Assembly (NCBI GenBank): GCA_037147235.1
Contig: JBAWVO010000015.1
Coordinates: 1 to 42,868 of the forward strand
DNA from: JANXQG01 sp037147235
Lineage (GTDB): Bacteria > Planctomycetota > Planctomycetia > Pirellulales > Thermoguttaceae
Direction: 5' to 3'
DNA length: 42,868 nucleotides
The position numbers were made by a program, and so were the translations under genes. How positions within the stretch are numbered: position 1 is the stretch's first letter; every line of letters starts with the position of its first letter. Positions 34,348 to 42,279 of the stretch are shown here, one piece after another. A model generated the notes under the pieces. The model searched no databases and was not told the origin of the DNA. It saw only the letters and a program-made list of their open reading frames with translations.

Positions 34348-35514
34348 CTACTCGTAGAATCCGAAGTCATGCGCGGCATCATACAAGGCCACGATGTTCT
34401 CCGGCGGAACTCCTGCCTGGATGTTGTGGACGTTATTGAACACATAGCCGCCGCCAGGCTTCCATATTTCCATATTCCGCCGTACTTCCTCACGGACGGT
34501 TTCGGCCGAGACTCGCGGTAATACATGTTGCGTGTCGATCGCGCCACCCCAAAACGCCAGGCGGCTGCCAAAGCGGGCCTTCAATCCGGCAGGCTCCATT
34601 CCGCTGGCACTGATCTGCACCGGGTTAAGAATGTCAATACCGTTGTCCAAAAGATCAGGAATGTACTCGACGCATGCGCCGCATGTGTGGTACCATATCT
34701 TCGCCTGGGTCCGCGAGCGGATGTACTGAACCAACTGCTTGTGCCGCGGCTTTACCACGCGGCGATAGAATTCGGGCCGAAACAGCGGCCCTTTCTGCGC
34801 GGCCAAGTCGTCGCCGATCATGATCACGTCGACCACATCGCCCACCTCATCCAGGAACACCCGGAACCAATCCATCCAGAACTTCAGCGTCTGATCGATC
34901 AGGGCCTCGCAGAACTCCGGCTGCGTGAGCATGTCCATAAACCAGGTTTCCAGGCCGCGCAGATACCAGCAGATTTCGTAGACCACGCCGGATATCCCAC
35001 TGACCACGGCGTATGGCGTCTGTTGTCGGATCTCCAGTGCCCGCTGACGAAGCCCGACAAACCGGCCCGGATCGTCGCCCTTGGGAAATGGGTAGTCGCG
35101 AATGTCCTTGATCGTGGCACTGGCCAGCGGATGGTGCGAGATGTCCATGTAGAGCGGCTGGTCGTCGGGCATCGACCAAGTGATACCAAACTCATCGGTC
35201 AAGTCGTGCCAAAGCTGGCCATCGCGCTGCCGCTGGACAATACCACCTTTGAAATCGGCCGCCGCGCCTGCGGCGATATACCGCGTATCGACACGGAACC
35301 GCTCCAGCAGCGATTCACTCGGTTTGGCAAGCTGCTGAACGGCGTCCATGATGACCACGGAGGCATCCATTCCCAAAAGCTCAGCTACCGCCTGAAAGGC
35401 AAACTTGTGGATACCCGTCTGGTTTCCGCCCAAATCGATCGGCACTCGATCGGGAATCTGGTGGTTGAGGGCTGCCAGAACACGTTGTCGAGAGGACATG
35501 GTTTCGTGGGACAT
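34348..35514 (-). CDS. Uroporphyrinogen decarboxylase-family protein (methyltransferase-like)
   Basis: A 388-residue TIM-barrel protein of the UroD superfamily. The N-terminus SSRQRVLAALNHQIPDRVPIDLGG is characteristic of the branch related to corrinoid methyltransferases (MtaA/CmuA-type) and not of haem-pathway HemE. IWYHTCGACVEYIPDLLDNGIDILNPVQ, with His and two Cys, may be a zinc site as in that branch, and FWGGAIDTQHVLP follows. No corrinoid protein is adjacent, so substrate is unknown. The ATG at 35514 and a second five codons later are both possible; the difference is small. A 111-bp R1 element lies just upstream. Confidence 0.85.
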   Translation of the reverse strand: MSHETMSSRQRVLAALNHQIPDRVPIDLGGNQTGIHKFAFQAVAELLGMDASVVIMDAVQQLAKPSESLLERFRVDTRYIAAGAAADFKGGIVQRQRDGQLWHDLTDEFGITWSMPDDQPLYMDISHHPLASATIKDIRDYPFPKGDDPGRFVGLRQRALEIRQQTPYAVVSGISGVVYEICWYLRGLETWFMDMLTQPEFCEALIDQTLKFWMDWFRVFLDEVGDVVDVIMIGDDLAAQKGPLFRPEFYRRVVKPRHKQLVQYIRSRTQAKIWYHTCGACVEYIPDLLDNGIDILNPVQISASGMEPAGLKARFGSRLAFWGGAIDTQHVLPRVSAETVREEVRRNMEIWKPGGGYVFNNVHNIQAGVPPENIVALYDAAHDFGFYE

Positions 35515-35541
35515 GAAATGTTCACCCTGTTTAGTAAATCA

Positions 35542-35652
35542 GGCTCTCCGCCAAGTTTGTGGTGCGGGCGTCTCGCCTGCCTGATTCAACCACAACATCT
35601 TGGGCAGGCGGGACGCCCGCACCACAATTATCCGCAAACCCGGCGGAGAGCC
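35542..35652. repeat. Complete 111-bp palindromic element with perfect 11-bp terminal inverted repeats (family R1)
   Basis: The best-preserved copy: GGCTCTCCGCC at 35542-35552 and GGCGGAGAGCC at 35642-35652 are exact complements. The inner arms GTGGTGCGGGCG and CGCCCGCACCAC are also exact. It lies between the starts of the UroD-family gene and the stop of the SET gene (35658). Confidence 0.95.
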
Positions 35653-35657
35653 GTAAA

Positions 35658-36134
35658 TCATAATTGGAACTGCCCGCATGGAGAGTTTTCTCGGATTTTG
35701 GACGTTCCATCATCGAGTTCCTCTTCCGCCATGATCCATCCACGGCACTTCGCCGTACCACACTGGCAAGGGATAGCCGCATCGGCATGCCATGCGTAGT
35801 CGATGGTCATCGGTTCGCCTGGTGCAATCTTGCTTAAAATTTCCAGCCACACACTCGGAACAAGGGAAGTTCCGTCTTCATTTTTCTCGTCGCAGATGAC
35901 CAACGCGGAGTTGGGTTGACAACTGTGATTGAGAAAACGAAACGGTGCGGCGGGTTCCAAGGTTCGATTGCCATCGCCAAGATCGATGCCATATTCTGAA
36001 CCGTACTCCGGATCCGCCACGATCTCGCCATGAATCTGGCCGATGTAATCGCCGGTGGCAAATGAGTGCAAAGCAAAAACTCCCAGGCCATGCTGGGAGG
36101 GACCAACGCGAACAGCTTCCTTTGTGTACTCCAT
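35658..36134 (-). CDS. SET-domain protein (putative protein lysine methyltransferase)
   Basis: A compact 158-residue SET-domain protein. SAM and lysine-channel motifs are present: RFLNHSCQPNSAL with NHSCQPN at 69-75, GEPMTIDYAW with the catalytic-type Tyr113, and a post-SET-like cysteine cluster CQCGTAKC at 123-130, which together with the SCQPN cysteine could bind zinc. There is no signal peptide or partner domain. SET proteins are mainly eukaryotic but occur in several bacteria; the substrate is unknown. The stop is 6 bp from the R1 element. The start at the ATG at 36134 gives the domain's usual N-terminal GLGVFALHSFATGDYI strand. Confidence 0.9.
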   Translation of the reverse strand: MEYTKEAVRVGPSQHGLGVFALHSFATGDYIGQIHGEIVADPEYGSEYGIDLGDGNRTLEPAAPFRFLNHSCQPNSALVICDEKNEDGTSLVPSVWLEILSKIAPGEPMTIDYAWHADAAIPCQCGTAKCRGWIMAEEELDDGTSKIRENSPCGQFQL

Positions 36135-36296
36135 GGTGCAATCTTATCGGCTGGAAAACAGACTGTCAATGGGCCACGGGTCGCCACTCCTTTGGCATTT
36201 TTGTATTGTGGTTGTGAGAGGAAGGAGGTAGACGGGGCCACTATACTATTAAAACGCTATGGCAATTCACTTTGCAAGACTCGGAGGCAAGACCTC

Positions 36297-36857
36297 TTAC
36301 GCGAAAAGGTGAGAGACCAATATCTTTCCACCGATGAAGAGCAACACGCATCCCCCTGCCGCTTCAGCCAGACGACCCCACCGAGCACCGAACCGGCTGC
36401 CACAGGTCATGCCAATCGCGCTCAGGACGCAAGTCACGATGCCGATGACCACGCTAGGAAGCCAGATGGTAACGTGCAGTAAAGCGAAGCTGATGCCTAC
36501 CGCCAGTGCATCAATACTTGTGGCGACGGAAAGCGTGATAAGCATCATTCCCCGCGTTGGATCGGCTCGCGATTCGGTCTCGTGCTCCCCCCAGGCTTCA
36601 CGCAGCATCTTGCCGCCAACGAAGGCAAGCAGCGCAAAGGCAATCCAATGGTCGAAAACTCCGATTCTTGAGGCCATCTCCTTGCCCGCCACCCACCCGA
36701 GCACAGGCATGATAAACTGGAAAAGCCCGAAGTGAAAAGCAATCCGGAAGACGTGGCGTAGCGTTATCCGGGGCATGTTCAGGCCAGCGACAATCGACAC
36801 CGCAAATGCGTCCATTGCCAAGCCGACTGCTATCCCCAGGGTCGTCAGGTAATCCAT
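36297..36857 (-). CDS. mntP: Manganese efflux pump MntP
   Basis: A 186-residue six-helix membrane protein of the MntP family, which exports Mn2+. The paired acidic motifs are seen: GLAMDAFAVS with Asp16 in the first helix, and SVATSIDALAVGIS in the fourth segment. The length is typical. It lies 7 bp downstream of the PQQ-like gene on the same strand, so it probably shares its transcript. I see no yybP-ykoY riboswitch in front, since there is no room. Start ATG at 36857. Confidence 0.92.
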   Translation of the reverse strand: MDYLTTLGIAVGLAMDAFAVSIVAGLNMPRITLRHVFRIAFHFGLFQFIMPVLGWVAGKEMASRIGVFDHWIAFALLAFVGGKMLREAWGEHETESRADPTRGMMLITLSVATSIDALAVGISFALLHVTIWLPSVVIGIVTCVLSAIGMTCGSRFGARWGRLAEAAGGCVLLFIGGKILVSHLFA

Positions 36858-36864
36858 GGGCAGC

Positions 36865-38127
36865 TTACGGAGCCTTCACTTCATAGGCATACAGTTTGCT
36901 GTCGTGACGGATGTAGAGTCGCCCACCAACGACCACCGGGTGAGCCCAAGTCGGTCCCTCGGGACCTTGCGGAGTCTTGAATTCGCCGACCAGTTTGTGG
37001 CGGTCCGGGGTGGCCTGGACCAAGCCAACACCGCGGCTCTCGCTCAAAGTATAGAGCATGCCGTCTGCGTACGTGAGCGAGCCTTTGCCTACCCCTCGCT
37101 CGGCGTAGTGCATCTTACCTGTCTTCCAATCGAGGCAAATCCACTTGCCGCCGTTGAGGTTGTGGGCCGCGCTATAAAGGCAACCATCCACCAGGATTGC
37201 GCCGCCGTGGTGGTTGTCCAGTTCCCGTGAGTCCCATACCTTTTCCACACGGGCCTTTTGGCCATCCACAAGCACCTTGAGCATCACCGATCCGGTCGTG
37301 CCATAGCCCGAAGTAATGAAAATCTGGCCTTCATGAAAAATGGGACTTGTGGCATTAACGTCGTAGGCCGTCTTGTGTGGGTAGCGGAAAAGCAGCGCGC
37401 CGCAGTCGGCGTCCACGCCGATCAGTGCCTGCCCCGTCATGGTGAGGATCATTCTCAAGCCCTGGTAGTTGACGAGCGATGCGGTGGCATAACCAGCCAA
37501 GTCACCACTGGCACTGGGGGCTTTCCACACAATCTTGCCCGTCCGCTTGTCAAGGGCTACCACACTGACCTTCGGCCCAGCGGGCAAACAGATCAGCCGG
37601 TCACCGTCTATCAGAAGCGATTCCGCCAGCCCCCAGGTGATGTTCTTGCTGCCGAACTCTTCCAGGAGGTTTAGGCCCCATACTTTCTTGCCCGTCTTGG
37701 CGTCCAGGCAGACGACATCGCCATACGGGGTCTCGTAGTACAGTTGGCTGCCATCAATCGTCGGGGTTGCTCGGGTACCGCCAGGGTCGCTGGTCCAACC
37801 TTTACCGCACTTGGTGTGCCAGAGAATCTTTCCATCGAGGTCCAGGGCGATGACCTCCGTATTACCGTCGAGATTCCCCGCAGTGTAGATCATGCCGCCG
37901 CTGATCGCCACGCTTGCAAACCCTTGCCCAATACCGGTGGCAGTCCAGACCAGCTTCGGACCGTCTTTCGGCCACTCCTTCAAGAACCCTTTCTCGATGG
38001 AGAGATTGTCTCCCCGGGGACCGTGAAACTGGTGCCAAGAGGGAACATCGGCGGCCAATGCCCATCCGGCCGCAAGAATGTAGATCGCGCTGGACAGCAG
38101 CATGGTTCGCATCGACTGAAACGCCAT
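36865..38127 (-). CDS. Secreted PQQ-like beta-propeller protein
   Basis: A 420-residue exported protein with a signal peptide (MRTMLLSSAIYILAAGWALAA, cleaved near ADVPSW) and beta-propeller repeats marked by strands such as IWHTKCGKGW, VVCLDAKTGKKVWGLNL, VVALDKRTGKIVWKAPS and WICLDWKTGKMHYAE, typical of PQQ-binding-like WD/propeller repeats. WHQFHGPRGDN is a common planctomycete opening. No catalytic residues for quinoprotein dehydrogenase are obvious, so it may be a structural or binding propeller. The ATG at 38127 has AAGGAG eight bases upstream. It precedes mntP in a probable two-gene transcript. Confidence 0.88.
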   Translation of the reverse strand: MAFQSMRTMLLSSAIYILAAGWALAADVPSWHQFHGPRGDNLSIEKGFLKEWPKDGPKLVWTATGIGQGFASVAISGGMIYTAGNLDGNTEVIALDLDGKILWHTKCGKGWTSDPGGTRATPTIDGSQLYYETPYGDVVCLDAKTGKKVWGLNLLEEFGSKNITWGLAESLLIDGDRLICLPAGPKVSVVALDKRTGKIVWKAPSASGDLAGYATASLVNYQGLRMILTMTGQALIGVDADCGALLFRYPHKTAYDVNATSPIFHEGQIFITSGYGTTGSVMLKVLVDGQKARVEKVWDSRELDNHHGGAILVDGCLYSAAHNLNGGKWICLDWKTGKMHYAERGVGKGSLTYADGMLYTLSESRGVGLVQATPDRHKLVGEFKTPQGPEGPTWAHPVVVGGRLYIRHDSKLYAYEVKAP

Positions 38128-38207
38128 CGAGTATACTCCTTGTTGCAAGATAACAGATTAAGATCAATCCGTAAAACTCGCCCCGATCAGATCGGGGCCA
38201 CAATTTT

Positions 38208-38963
38208 TCACTTTGTCGGCAGCGGGCGGACCTTGATGTTCGCAAAGCTCACGTTGCCGTGATCGCCCTGCAAGACAATATGCCCGGCCTTGTTTTTGGC
38301 GAACCGCGGCATGCTGTTGAACTTGCTGTTCTTGACGCACTGTTTGAAATCGTCGCTGCCGATTTCAAACGCGCAGTACTTCACGCCATTCATCCAGTGC
38401 TCGACGTGAGCACCGTCATAGACGATTTTAACGTGGTTCCATTGTCCGACCGGCTTGGTGGCATCCAACGGCTTGCCTGTCTTGGGATCGTCGGCTGGCT
38501 TGTACAAGGCGTAGGCCCAACCGGCCTTTTGTGAGTCGCCGTGGGGATCGGTGTTGTCCAGAAGCTGGAATTCGATTCCTGTCGCCCAGGCCGCGCCCTG
38601 ATCTTCGGTCGATCGCAGCATGATGCCGCTGTTGGCATGGGCGGGCACTTTGTAATCGAGTTCCAAAATGAAGTTCTCGAACGGCTTGTCGCAAAGGATA
38701 TCGCCGGCCGAACCGTTCACGCGGCAGAGCGCGCCGTCGATAACCTTCCAGCCAGCCGAAATCGTTTTCTTTCGGAAATTTCGCCAGCCTTGGCTCGTCG
38801 CGCCGTCGAACAGCAGTTCCCAGCCATCGGCCTTCTCCTGATCGGTGAGCTTGTTCAGATTGGGAAGTACCGAAGGCGACTGATCTTCGGCAACAGCTAG
38901 CGAGCCTGCGGTGGCAAACAGCAGTGCTAAGCTAAACAACAGGACGCATGAAAATGTACGCAT
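38208..38963 (-). CDS. Secreted DUF1080 protein (3-keto-disaccharide hydrolase family)
   Basis: About 251 residues. Signal peptide (MRTFSCVLLFSLALLFATAG) then the DUF1080 jelly-roll: GWELLFDGATSQGWRNF, LELDYKVPAHANSGIMLRS, EFQLLDNTDPHG, WNHVKIVYDGAHVEHWMNGV and HIVLQGDHGNVSFANIKVRPL. Some members cleave 3-keto-glycosides; others are only annotated as binding domains. The ATG at 38963 has GAGGAAGAATC upstream; the frame extends 46 codons further without support. It lies 80 bp upstream of nothing on the same strand except the PQQ-like gene's start region, so it may be a separate unit. Confidence 0.9.
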   Translation of the reverse strand: MRTFSCVLLFSLALLFATAGSLAVAEDQSPSVLPNLNKLTDQEKADGWELLFDGATSQGWRNFRKKTISAGWKVIDGALCRVNGSAGDILCDKPFENFILELDYKVPAHANSGIMLRSTEDQGAAWATGIEFQLLDNTDPHGDSQKAGWAYALYKPADDPKTGKPLDATKPVGQWNHVKIVYDGAHVEHWMNGVKYCAFEIGSDDFKQCVKNSKFNSMPRFAKNKAGHIVLQGDHGNVSFANIKVRPLPTK

Positions 38964-39130
38964 GATTCTTCCTCTCGATGAAAACCAGTGGGATCGGGGT
39001 GGGTAAGGCGGCACGTTGCCGCTGAGAATCAACGGCGCGAGAAGGTCTCGGCGCGTTTTCCAGTAGTCATTTAGTGTAGTATCCACGAAAGGCCAACGCA
39101 AGCGGCTTTTCAGGAGATCTGCAAACTCGC

Positions 39131-39412
39131 CTACGGTTGGCCGAGCGAATACATTCCGCTGCCTGCCCGTTTGAGCTTGCCTTGCCGAGCCAACTCTTCC
39201 CAGACGGCCGCCGGAAACTGGTCGGGCGGCGTAATAGCCACAATACCCGACTCGTGCCCGCCGCTCATTGGGCCGCGGCCGATTCGTGATTGATCGTCAA
39301 GCTGAGTCAGCTTGAGCCGTTTTCGGAATGCTTTGAGGGCCGACTTGAGTTCCTGGGGAATGGGGCCAGTCGGCGGGGTTACAGTCGGCGGGGTTACATC
39401 AGCGGAAGACAC
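39131..39412 (-). CDS. Small hypothetical protein
   Basis: About 93 residues from a GTG at 39412 preceded by AAGGAG at a good distance; a TTG nine codons earlier is the alternative. A Thr/Pro-rich start (SSADVTPPTVTPPTGP) precedes a helical basic stretch (LKSALKAFRKRLKLTQLD) and a C-terminal PDQFPAAVWEELARQGKLKRAG that resembles a small winged-helix wing. I do not recognise a named family. It is separated from queG by 80 bp. Confidence 0.65.
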   Translation of the reverse strand: MSSADVTPPTVTPPTGPIPQELKSALKAFRKRLKLTQLDDQSRIGRGPMSGGHESGIVAITPPDQFPAAVWEELARQGKLKRAGSGMYSLGQP

Positions 39413-39492
39413 GGAAAACTCCTTGGCAAACGAGTACAATGAAATTGGCTAGGCCTATTTCGGCGAAACGCTACGCTAATGATACCAGTTTT

Positions 39493-40578
39493 TCAGGAAC
39501 CATTCTCAGCAGACTTGTAGTTTTTCGGCCGTGCGGTAGACTTGGAACCGATGTCGTATCTTTCCAGTGCCCACGCACACGCCGCCTGCACGGCCGGGTC
39601 GGAATCGCGAAGTCCTTCAACGAGTGCAAACGAAGCATTCTCGTCCGGCTGATTGCCTAACGCATAAGCGGCTTGGCAAAGCAGTCCTCGCCGCCTAGCC
39701 CTCAGGAGGGGCGACCCGCGGAATCGTTGACGAAAAGCGGCATCGTCCAAGCGTAGCAACTCGGCCAGCCCGATCGGATTTGAATGGGGACGTGGCTGAA
39801 ACGCCGGCTCGGCAATCGGTAACGGACGGCGATTGAAAGGGCAAACGTCCTGGCATAAGTCGCAGCCAAAGATTCGCGGTCCAATCGACTCGCGCAGTTC
39901 GGGCGGAATCGGCTCGCGCAACTCGATCGTCAAATAGGAGATACACTTCCTCGCGTCAAGACGATAAGGCTCGATGATCGCTCCCGTCGGGCAGGCGTCG
40001 ATACAGGCCCGGCAGGTGCCGCAGTGACCGGTCGTCACCGGTTCGTCGTAGACAAGCGTTTCGCTGGTAAGCAAGGCGGCCAGAAGGAACCAACTTCCCA
40101 ACTGCCGATTCAAGAGCAAAGTGTTCTTGCCAACCCAGCCGAGGCCGGCCAATTCGGCGAACTCACGTTCCAGCAGCGGGGCCGTATCGACCACTCCGCG
40201 AACTGCCGCACCGGGCATTAACGCGCGATGAAAGTCGGCCAAGGCATGCAATCGCTCGCGGATTAGGTCGTGATAGTCGGTTCCCCAGGCATAGCGCGCG
40301 ATCCGGCCCTGGCCCGCGGTAAGCTCGGCAGGCTCCTCCGTGCGATAGGCCATTGCCAGCATCAGCAGGCTGCGGGTGCCGTCCAAAACGTGCTTGGGGT
40401 GCTTGTATGCTGTCGCTCGGCTGGGAATGTATTCCATCTGTCCGGCAAAACCGTCCGCAAGCCACTGCTGGAAGGCCCCGATCCGCGGCGGCTCGATGGC
40501 CGCGGTCGCCCCAGCCAGGTCGAAACCGAGTCGCTGGGCCTCTGTCTTCAGTTGAGTGGTCAGATCGTCAGGGCACAT
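39493..40578 (-). CDS. queG: Epoxyqueuosine reductase
   Basis: A 361-residue cobalamin-dependent enzyme for the last step of queuosine synthesis in tRNA. Two 4Fe-4S clusters are predicted from CGTCRACIDACP (Cys 186, 189, 192, 196) and CDLCQDVCPFN (Cys 239, 242, 246 with a further Cys). VVDTAPLLERE contains the catalytic Asp131. A HEAT-like C-terminus (DENASFALVEGLRDSDPAVQAACAWALE) is present. I chose the ATG at 40578; the frame opens 21 codons earlier without support. No other queuosine gene is in the window. Confidence 0.94.
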   Translation of the reverse strand: MCPDDLTTQLKTEAQRLGFDLAGATAAIEPPRIGAFQQWLADGFAGQMEYIPSRATAYKHPKHVLDGTRSLLMLAMAYRTEEPAELTAGQGRIARYAWGTDYHDLIRERLHALADFHRALMPGAAVRGVVDTAPLLEREFAELAGLGWVGKNTLLLNRQLGSWFLLAALLTSETLVYDEPVTTGHCGTCRACIDACPTGAIIEPYRLDARKCISYLTIELREPIPPELRESIGPRIFGCDLCQDVCPFNRRPLPIAEPAFQPRPHSNPIGLAELLRLDDAAFRQRFRGSPLLRARRRGLLCQAAYALGNQPDENASFALVEGLRDSDPAVQAACAWALERYDIGSKSTARPKNYKSAENGS

Positions 40579-40645
40579 GGCAGGAGCTTTCGGTTTCTTC
40601 GGTTCTGGGAGCACAGGGTGGAACCAGCTAATAATATCCAAGAGG

Positions 40646-40722
40646 ATTCACCGCAAAAGAGCGCAGAGAACGCAAAGAATAGAATCTTTTTTTTACGCCC
40701 TTTGTGTTCTCTCGCGGTGAAT
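40646..40722. repeat. Long hairpin, ATTCACCGC...GCGGTGAAT (family R12)
   Basis: ATTCACCGCAAAAGAGCGCA at 40646 pairs with GTGTTCTCTCGCGGTGAAT ending at 40722, interrupted by a T-run in the loop. It resembles family R7 in style (short A/G-rich unit, inverted pair), but differs in sequence. Confidence 0.8.
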
Positions 40723-40947
40723 ACTAATAAAAGGGGGCTCTCTTCCTCACAATCCTTATCTTTGATATGATTGTCTTTAAGGTCGCGGCGGGGAATTGCC
40801 GATCTACTTTCGGTAACGAACCAGCCGTGATTTTTACGGGACCAGTAATCACGGTTGCGACTACCGCTTTTGCGTCCTATTTTCCTCGCCACAGAAACCA
40901 CCTATTTACCGCCACAGTTTACTGCCAACGCATAAAGCATGGTATGT

Positions 40948-40970
40948 AACTCATTAAATATCAATGAGTT
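40948..40970. repeat. Perfect 8-bp inverted repeat next to tRNA-Cys
   Basis: AACTCATT and AATGAGTT flank a 7-base spacer, ending 9 bp before the tRNA-Cys gene. Possible roles are an operator, a processing hairpin in the tRNA leader, or an old integration footprint; sequence alone cannot decide. Confidence 0.6.
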
Positions 40971-40979
40971 GCAAAATAC

Positions 40980-41051
40980 GGCCCCGTAGCCAAGTGGCTA
41001 AGGCAGCGGATTGCAAATCCGCCATCGTCGGTCCGACTCCGACCGGGGCCT
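40980..41051 (+). tRNA. tRNA-Cys (GCA)
   Basis: A 72-base cloverleaf. The acceptor stem GGCCCCG (40980-40986) pairs with CGGGGCC (41044-41050), with discriminator U at 41051 as expected for tRNA-Cys. The anticodon loop ATTGCAAAT carries GCA between GCGG and CCGC arms, and the T-arm is GTCGG TCCGACT CCGAC. CCA is not encoded; TCT follows. Confidence 0.95.
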
Positions 41052-41057
41052 CTTTCC

Positions 41058-41339
41058 TTAACTCCTTGCTTGATAAGGCTTAACAGGCTCGGCTTCGCCG
41101 GGCCTGTTGTCGTTCAACAGGCAACTGTTACCCAAAATGTTACCTTGGGCCGCCGTGTTACCTTCGTCCACGCCAAACTTGGCCCAAAGCTCGTCGGCCA
41201 CTTCGTCGGAATTCAGGTTGACAGGATACCCCACGGTTGTGGCCGGTTTCCGGACCGAACACGGGACCGCGCCGAACAGGGCGATGTAAAGTTGGGATTG
41301 ACCTGGAAAAGCGGATGAGCGGCAAAAGAGGGGAATCAC
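41058..41339 (-). CDS. Doubtful ORF between purQ and tRNA-Cys
   Basis: A 93-codon frame that opens with a GTG overlapping the purQ TGA (GTGA) and ends 6 bp from the tRNA-Cys 3' end. The N-terminal half (MIPLFCRSSAFPG...) looks non-coding; the second half (NSDEVADELWAKFGVDEGNT) looks more protein-like. I recognise no family. A tRNA-abutting ORF on the opposite strand can be an integrase remnant, but no integrase motif is seen. It may be non-coding. Confidence 0.35.
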   Translation of the reverse strand: MIPLFCRSSAFPGQSQLYIALFGAVPCSVRKPATTVGYPVNLNSDEVADELWAKFGVDEGNTAAQGNILGNSCLLNDNRPGEAEPVKPYQARS

Positions 41340-42217
41340 CCGAAATACTGCACGGCATTGATGAACACTTTCAGGCCGTCGCCCACCGGGCCAGCCTCGC
41401 CGCGTGTCCAGCGGGGGTGATGCGTGGGGTCGAGATGCCGCTCAGGGTGGGGCATCAGGCCCAACACTCGGCCGGTCGCGTCGCAGACGCCGGCAACATC
41501 GGCCATCGAGCCGTTGGGGTTGTCGGGGAAGGGGAGATGCCCCCCGGCTTGAAAGCCCTCGCCCCCGGCCCCTGGGTGCGGGGCGAGGGGAGGTTGTTGT
41601 ATTTTGCTTTCTCCCTGCTCCCTGCTCCCTGCTCCCTGCCCTCTCCCGCCAGGGGCGAGGGGAGTGTAGCGCAAGGCCAACTGACCAGCCGCTTCCAATC
41701 GGGCAAGCGTGGCGACGTCCCGGGCGATGAACTTGCCTTCGCCATGGGCCACGGGCAGATACATCTGCTCAATGCCGCGAAGGAATACGCATTTTTTGCT
41801 CGCCACGCCCAGGCGGACCCAACGGTCTTCGTACTTGCCGGAGTCGTTGTAGGTCAGCGTGGCCGGCGGGCCGTGGGGTGGCTCGTCGTCCAGCAAGATG
41901 CCCGATTTGATGATCACTTGAAACCCGTTGCATATCCCCAGGATCAATTTGCCGGCGGCCTTGAAGTCGGCCAGGCGGCCGGCTAGGTGATGCCGCATTT
42001 GCACGGCAAAGATCTGCCCCGCGGCCACATCGTCGCCAAAGCTAAATCCACCGGGAATACAGAGAATCTGGAATTGATCGAGCAAAGCCGGCGACTCCAG
42101 CATGCGGTTGACGTGGAGCGTCTCGGTCGTGGCACCGGCCATTTCAAAAGCGAAGGCCGTTTCCTGGTCGCAGTTCGTGCCAGGTGCTCGGAGGATAAGG
42201 ACTTTGGGGCAGGACAT
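41336..42217 (-). CDS. purQ: FGAM synthase glutaminase subunit PurQ, carrying a repeat-derived insert
   Basis: A 293-residue class I glutamine amidotransferase that supplies ammonia to PurL. The nucleophile is Cys96 in LILGICNGFQ; PHPER with His257 and Glu259 completes the triad. SFGDDVAAGQIFA is intact. After GQLALRY at ~184 comes a segment of about 40 residues (TPLAPGGRG..., ...LAPHPGAGGEGF) that is encoded by palindromic repeats and interrupts what in other PurQ is a short loop before PDNPNGSMADVAGV. All catalytic motifs flank it undamaged, so the protein may still work. I chose the ATG at 42217. It is 62 bp downstream of purL, with a GCTAG...CTTAGC hairpin between. Confidence 0.95.
   Translation of the reverse strand: MSCPKVLILRAPGTNCDQETAFAFEMAGATTETLHVNRMLESPALLDQFQILCIPGGFSFGDDVAAGQIFAVQMRHHLAGRLADFKAAGKLILGICNGFQVIIKSGILLDDEPPHGPPATLTYNDSGKYEDRWVRLGVASKKCVFLRGIEQMYLPVAHGEGKFIARDVATLARLEAAGQLALRYTPLAPGGRGQGAGSREQGESKIQQPPLAPHPGAGGEGFQAGGHLPFPDNPNGSMADVAGVCDATGRVLGLMPHPERHLDPTHHPRWTRGEAGPVGDGLKVFINAVQYFG
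41556..41664. repeat. Compound repeat inserted in frame in purQ (family R14)
   Basis: Bracketed by CCCTCGCCCC on the left and GGGGCGAGGGG on the right. It includes a first hairpin (to GGGGCGAGGGG near 41590), a tandem of four CTCCCTG units (41611-41638) and a second hairpin (CTCTCCCGCC...). The same style of sequence is found twice in purL. Confidence 0.88.
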
Positions 42218-42224
42218 GGGTTGC

Positions 42225-42245
42225 GCTAGCCGCTTGCGGCTTAGC
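42225..42245. repeat. GCTAGCCGC/GCGGCTTAGC hairpin (family R13)
   Basis: An imperfect palindrome, GCTAGCCGCTTGCGGCTTAGC, between the purL stop and the purQ start. It is the kind of short dispersed palindrome seen elsewhere in the window, but with no second copy here. Confidence 0.65.
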
Positions 42246-42279
42246 AATTCAAGGGTTCAGGGTTCATTCTTGTTTGTCA

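Larger units (their letters stand above)
40579..40979. other. Intergenic region before tRNA-Cys
   Basis: About 400 bp. It contains the hairpin repeat at 40646-40722, a smaller inverted repeat CGTGATT...AATCACG near 40828-40855, and the perfect palindrome at 40948-40970. No gene was found. The promoter for queG and for tRNA-Cys should be here, but I cannot assign boxes. Confidence 0.5.

Noticed and set aside
36858..36864. A manganese (yybP-ykoY) riboswitch before mntP
   Set aside because: Only 7 bp separate mntP from the upstream gene, so there is no room.
41611..41638. CTCCCTG tandem as a phase-variation switch of purQ
   Set aside because: Four 7-bp units could slip out of frame, but a switch in an essential purine gene is unlikely; it is better treated as part of the inserted repeat.
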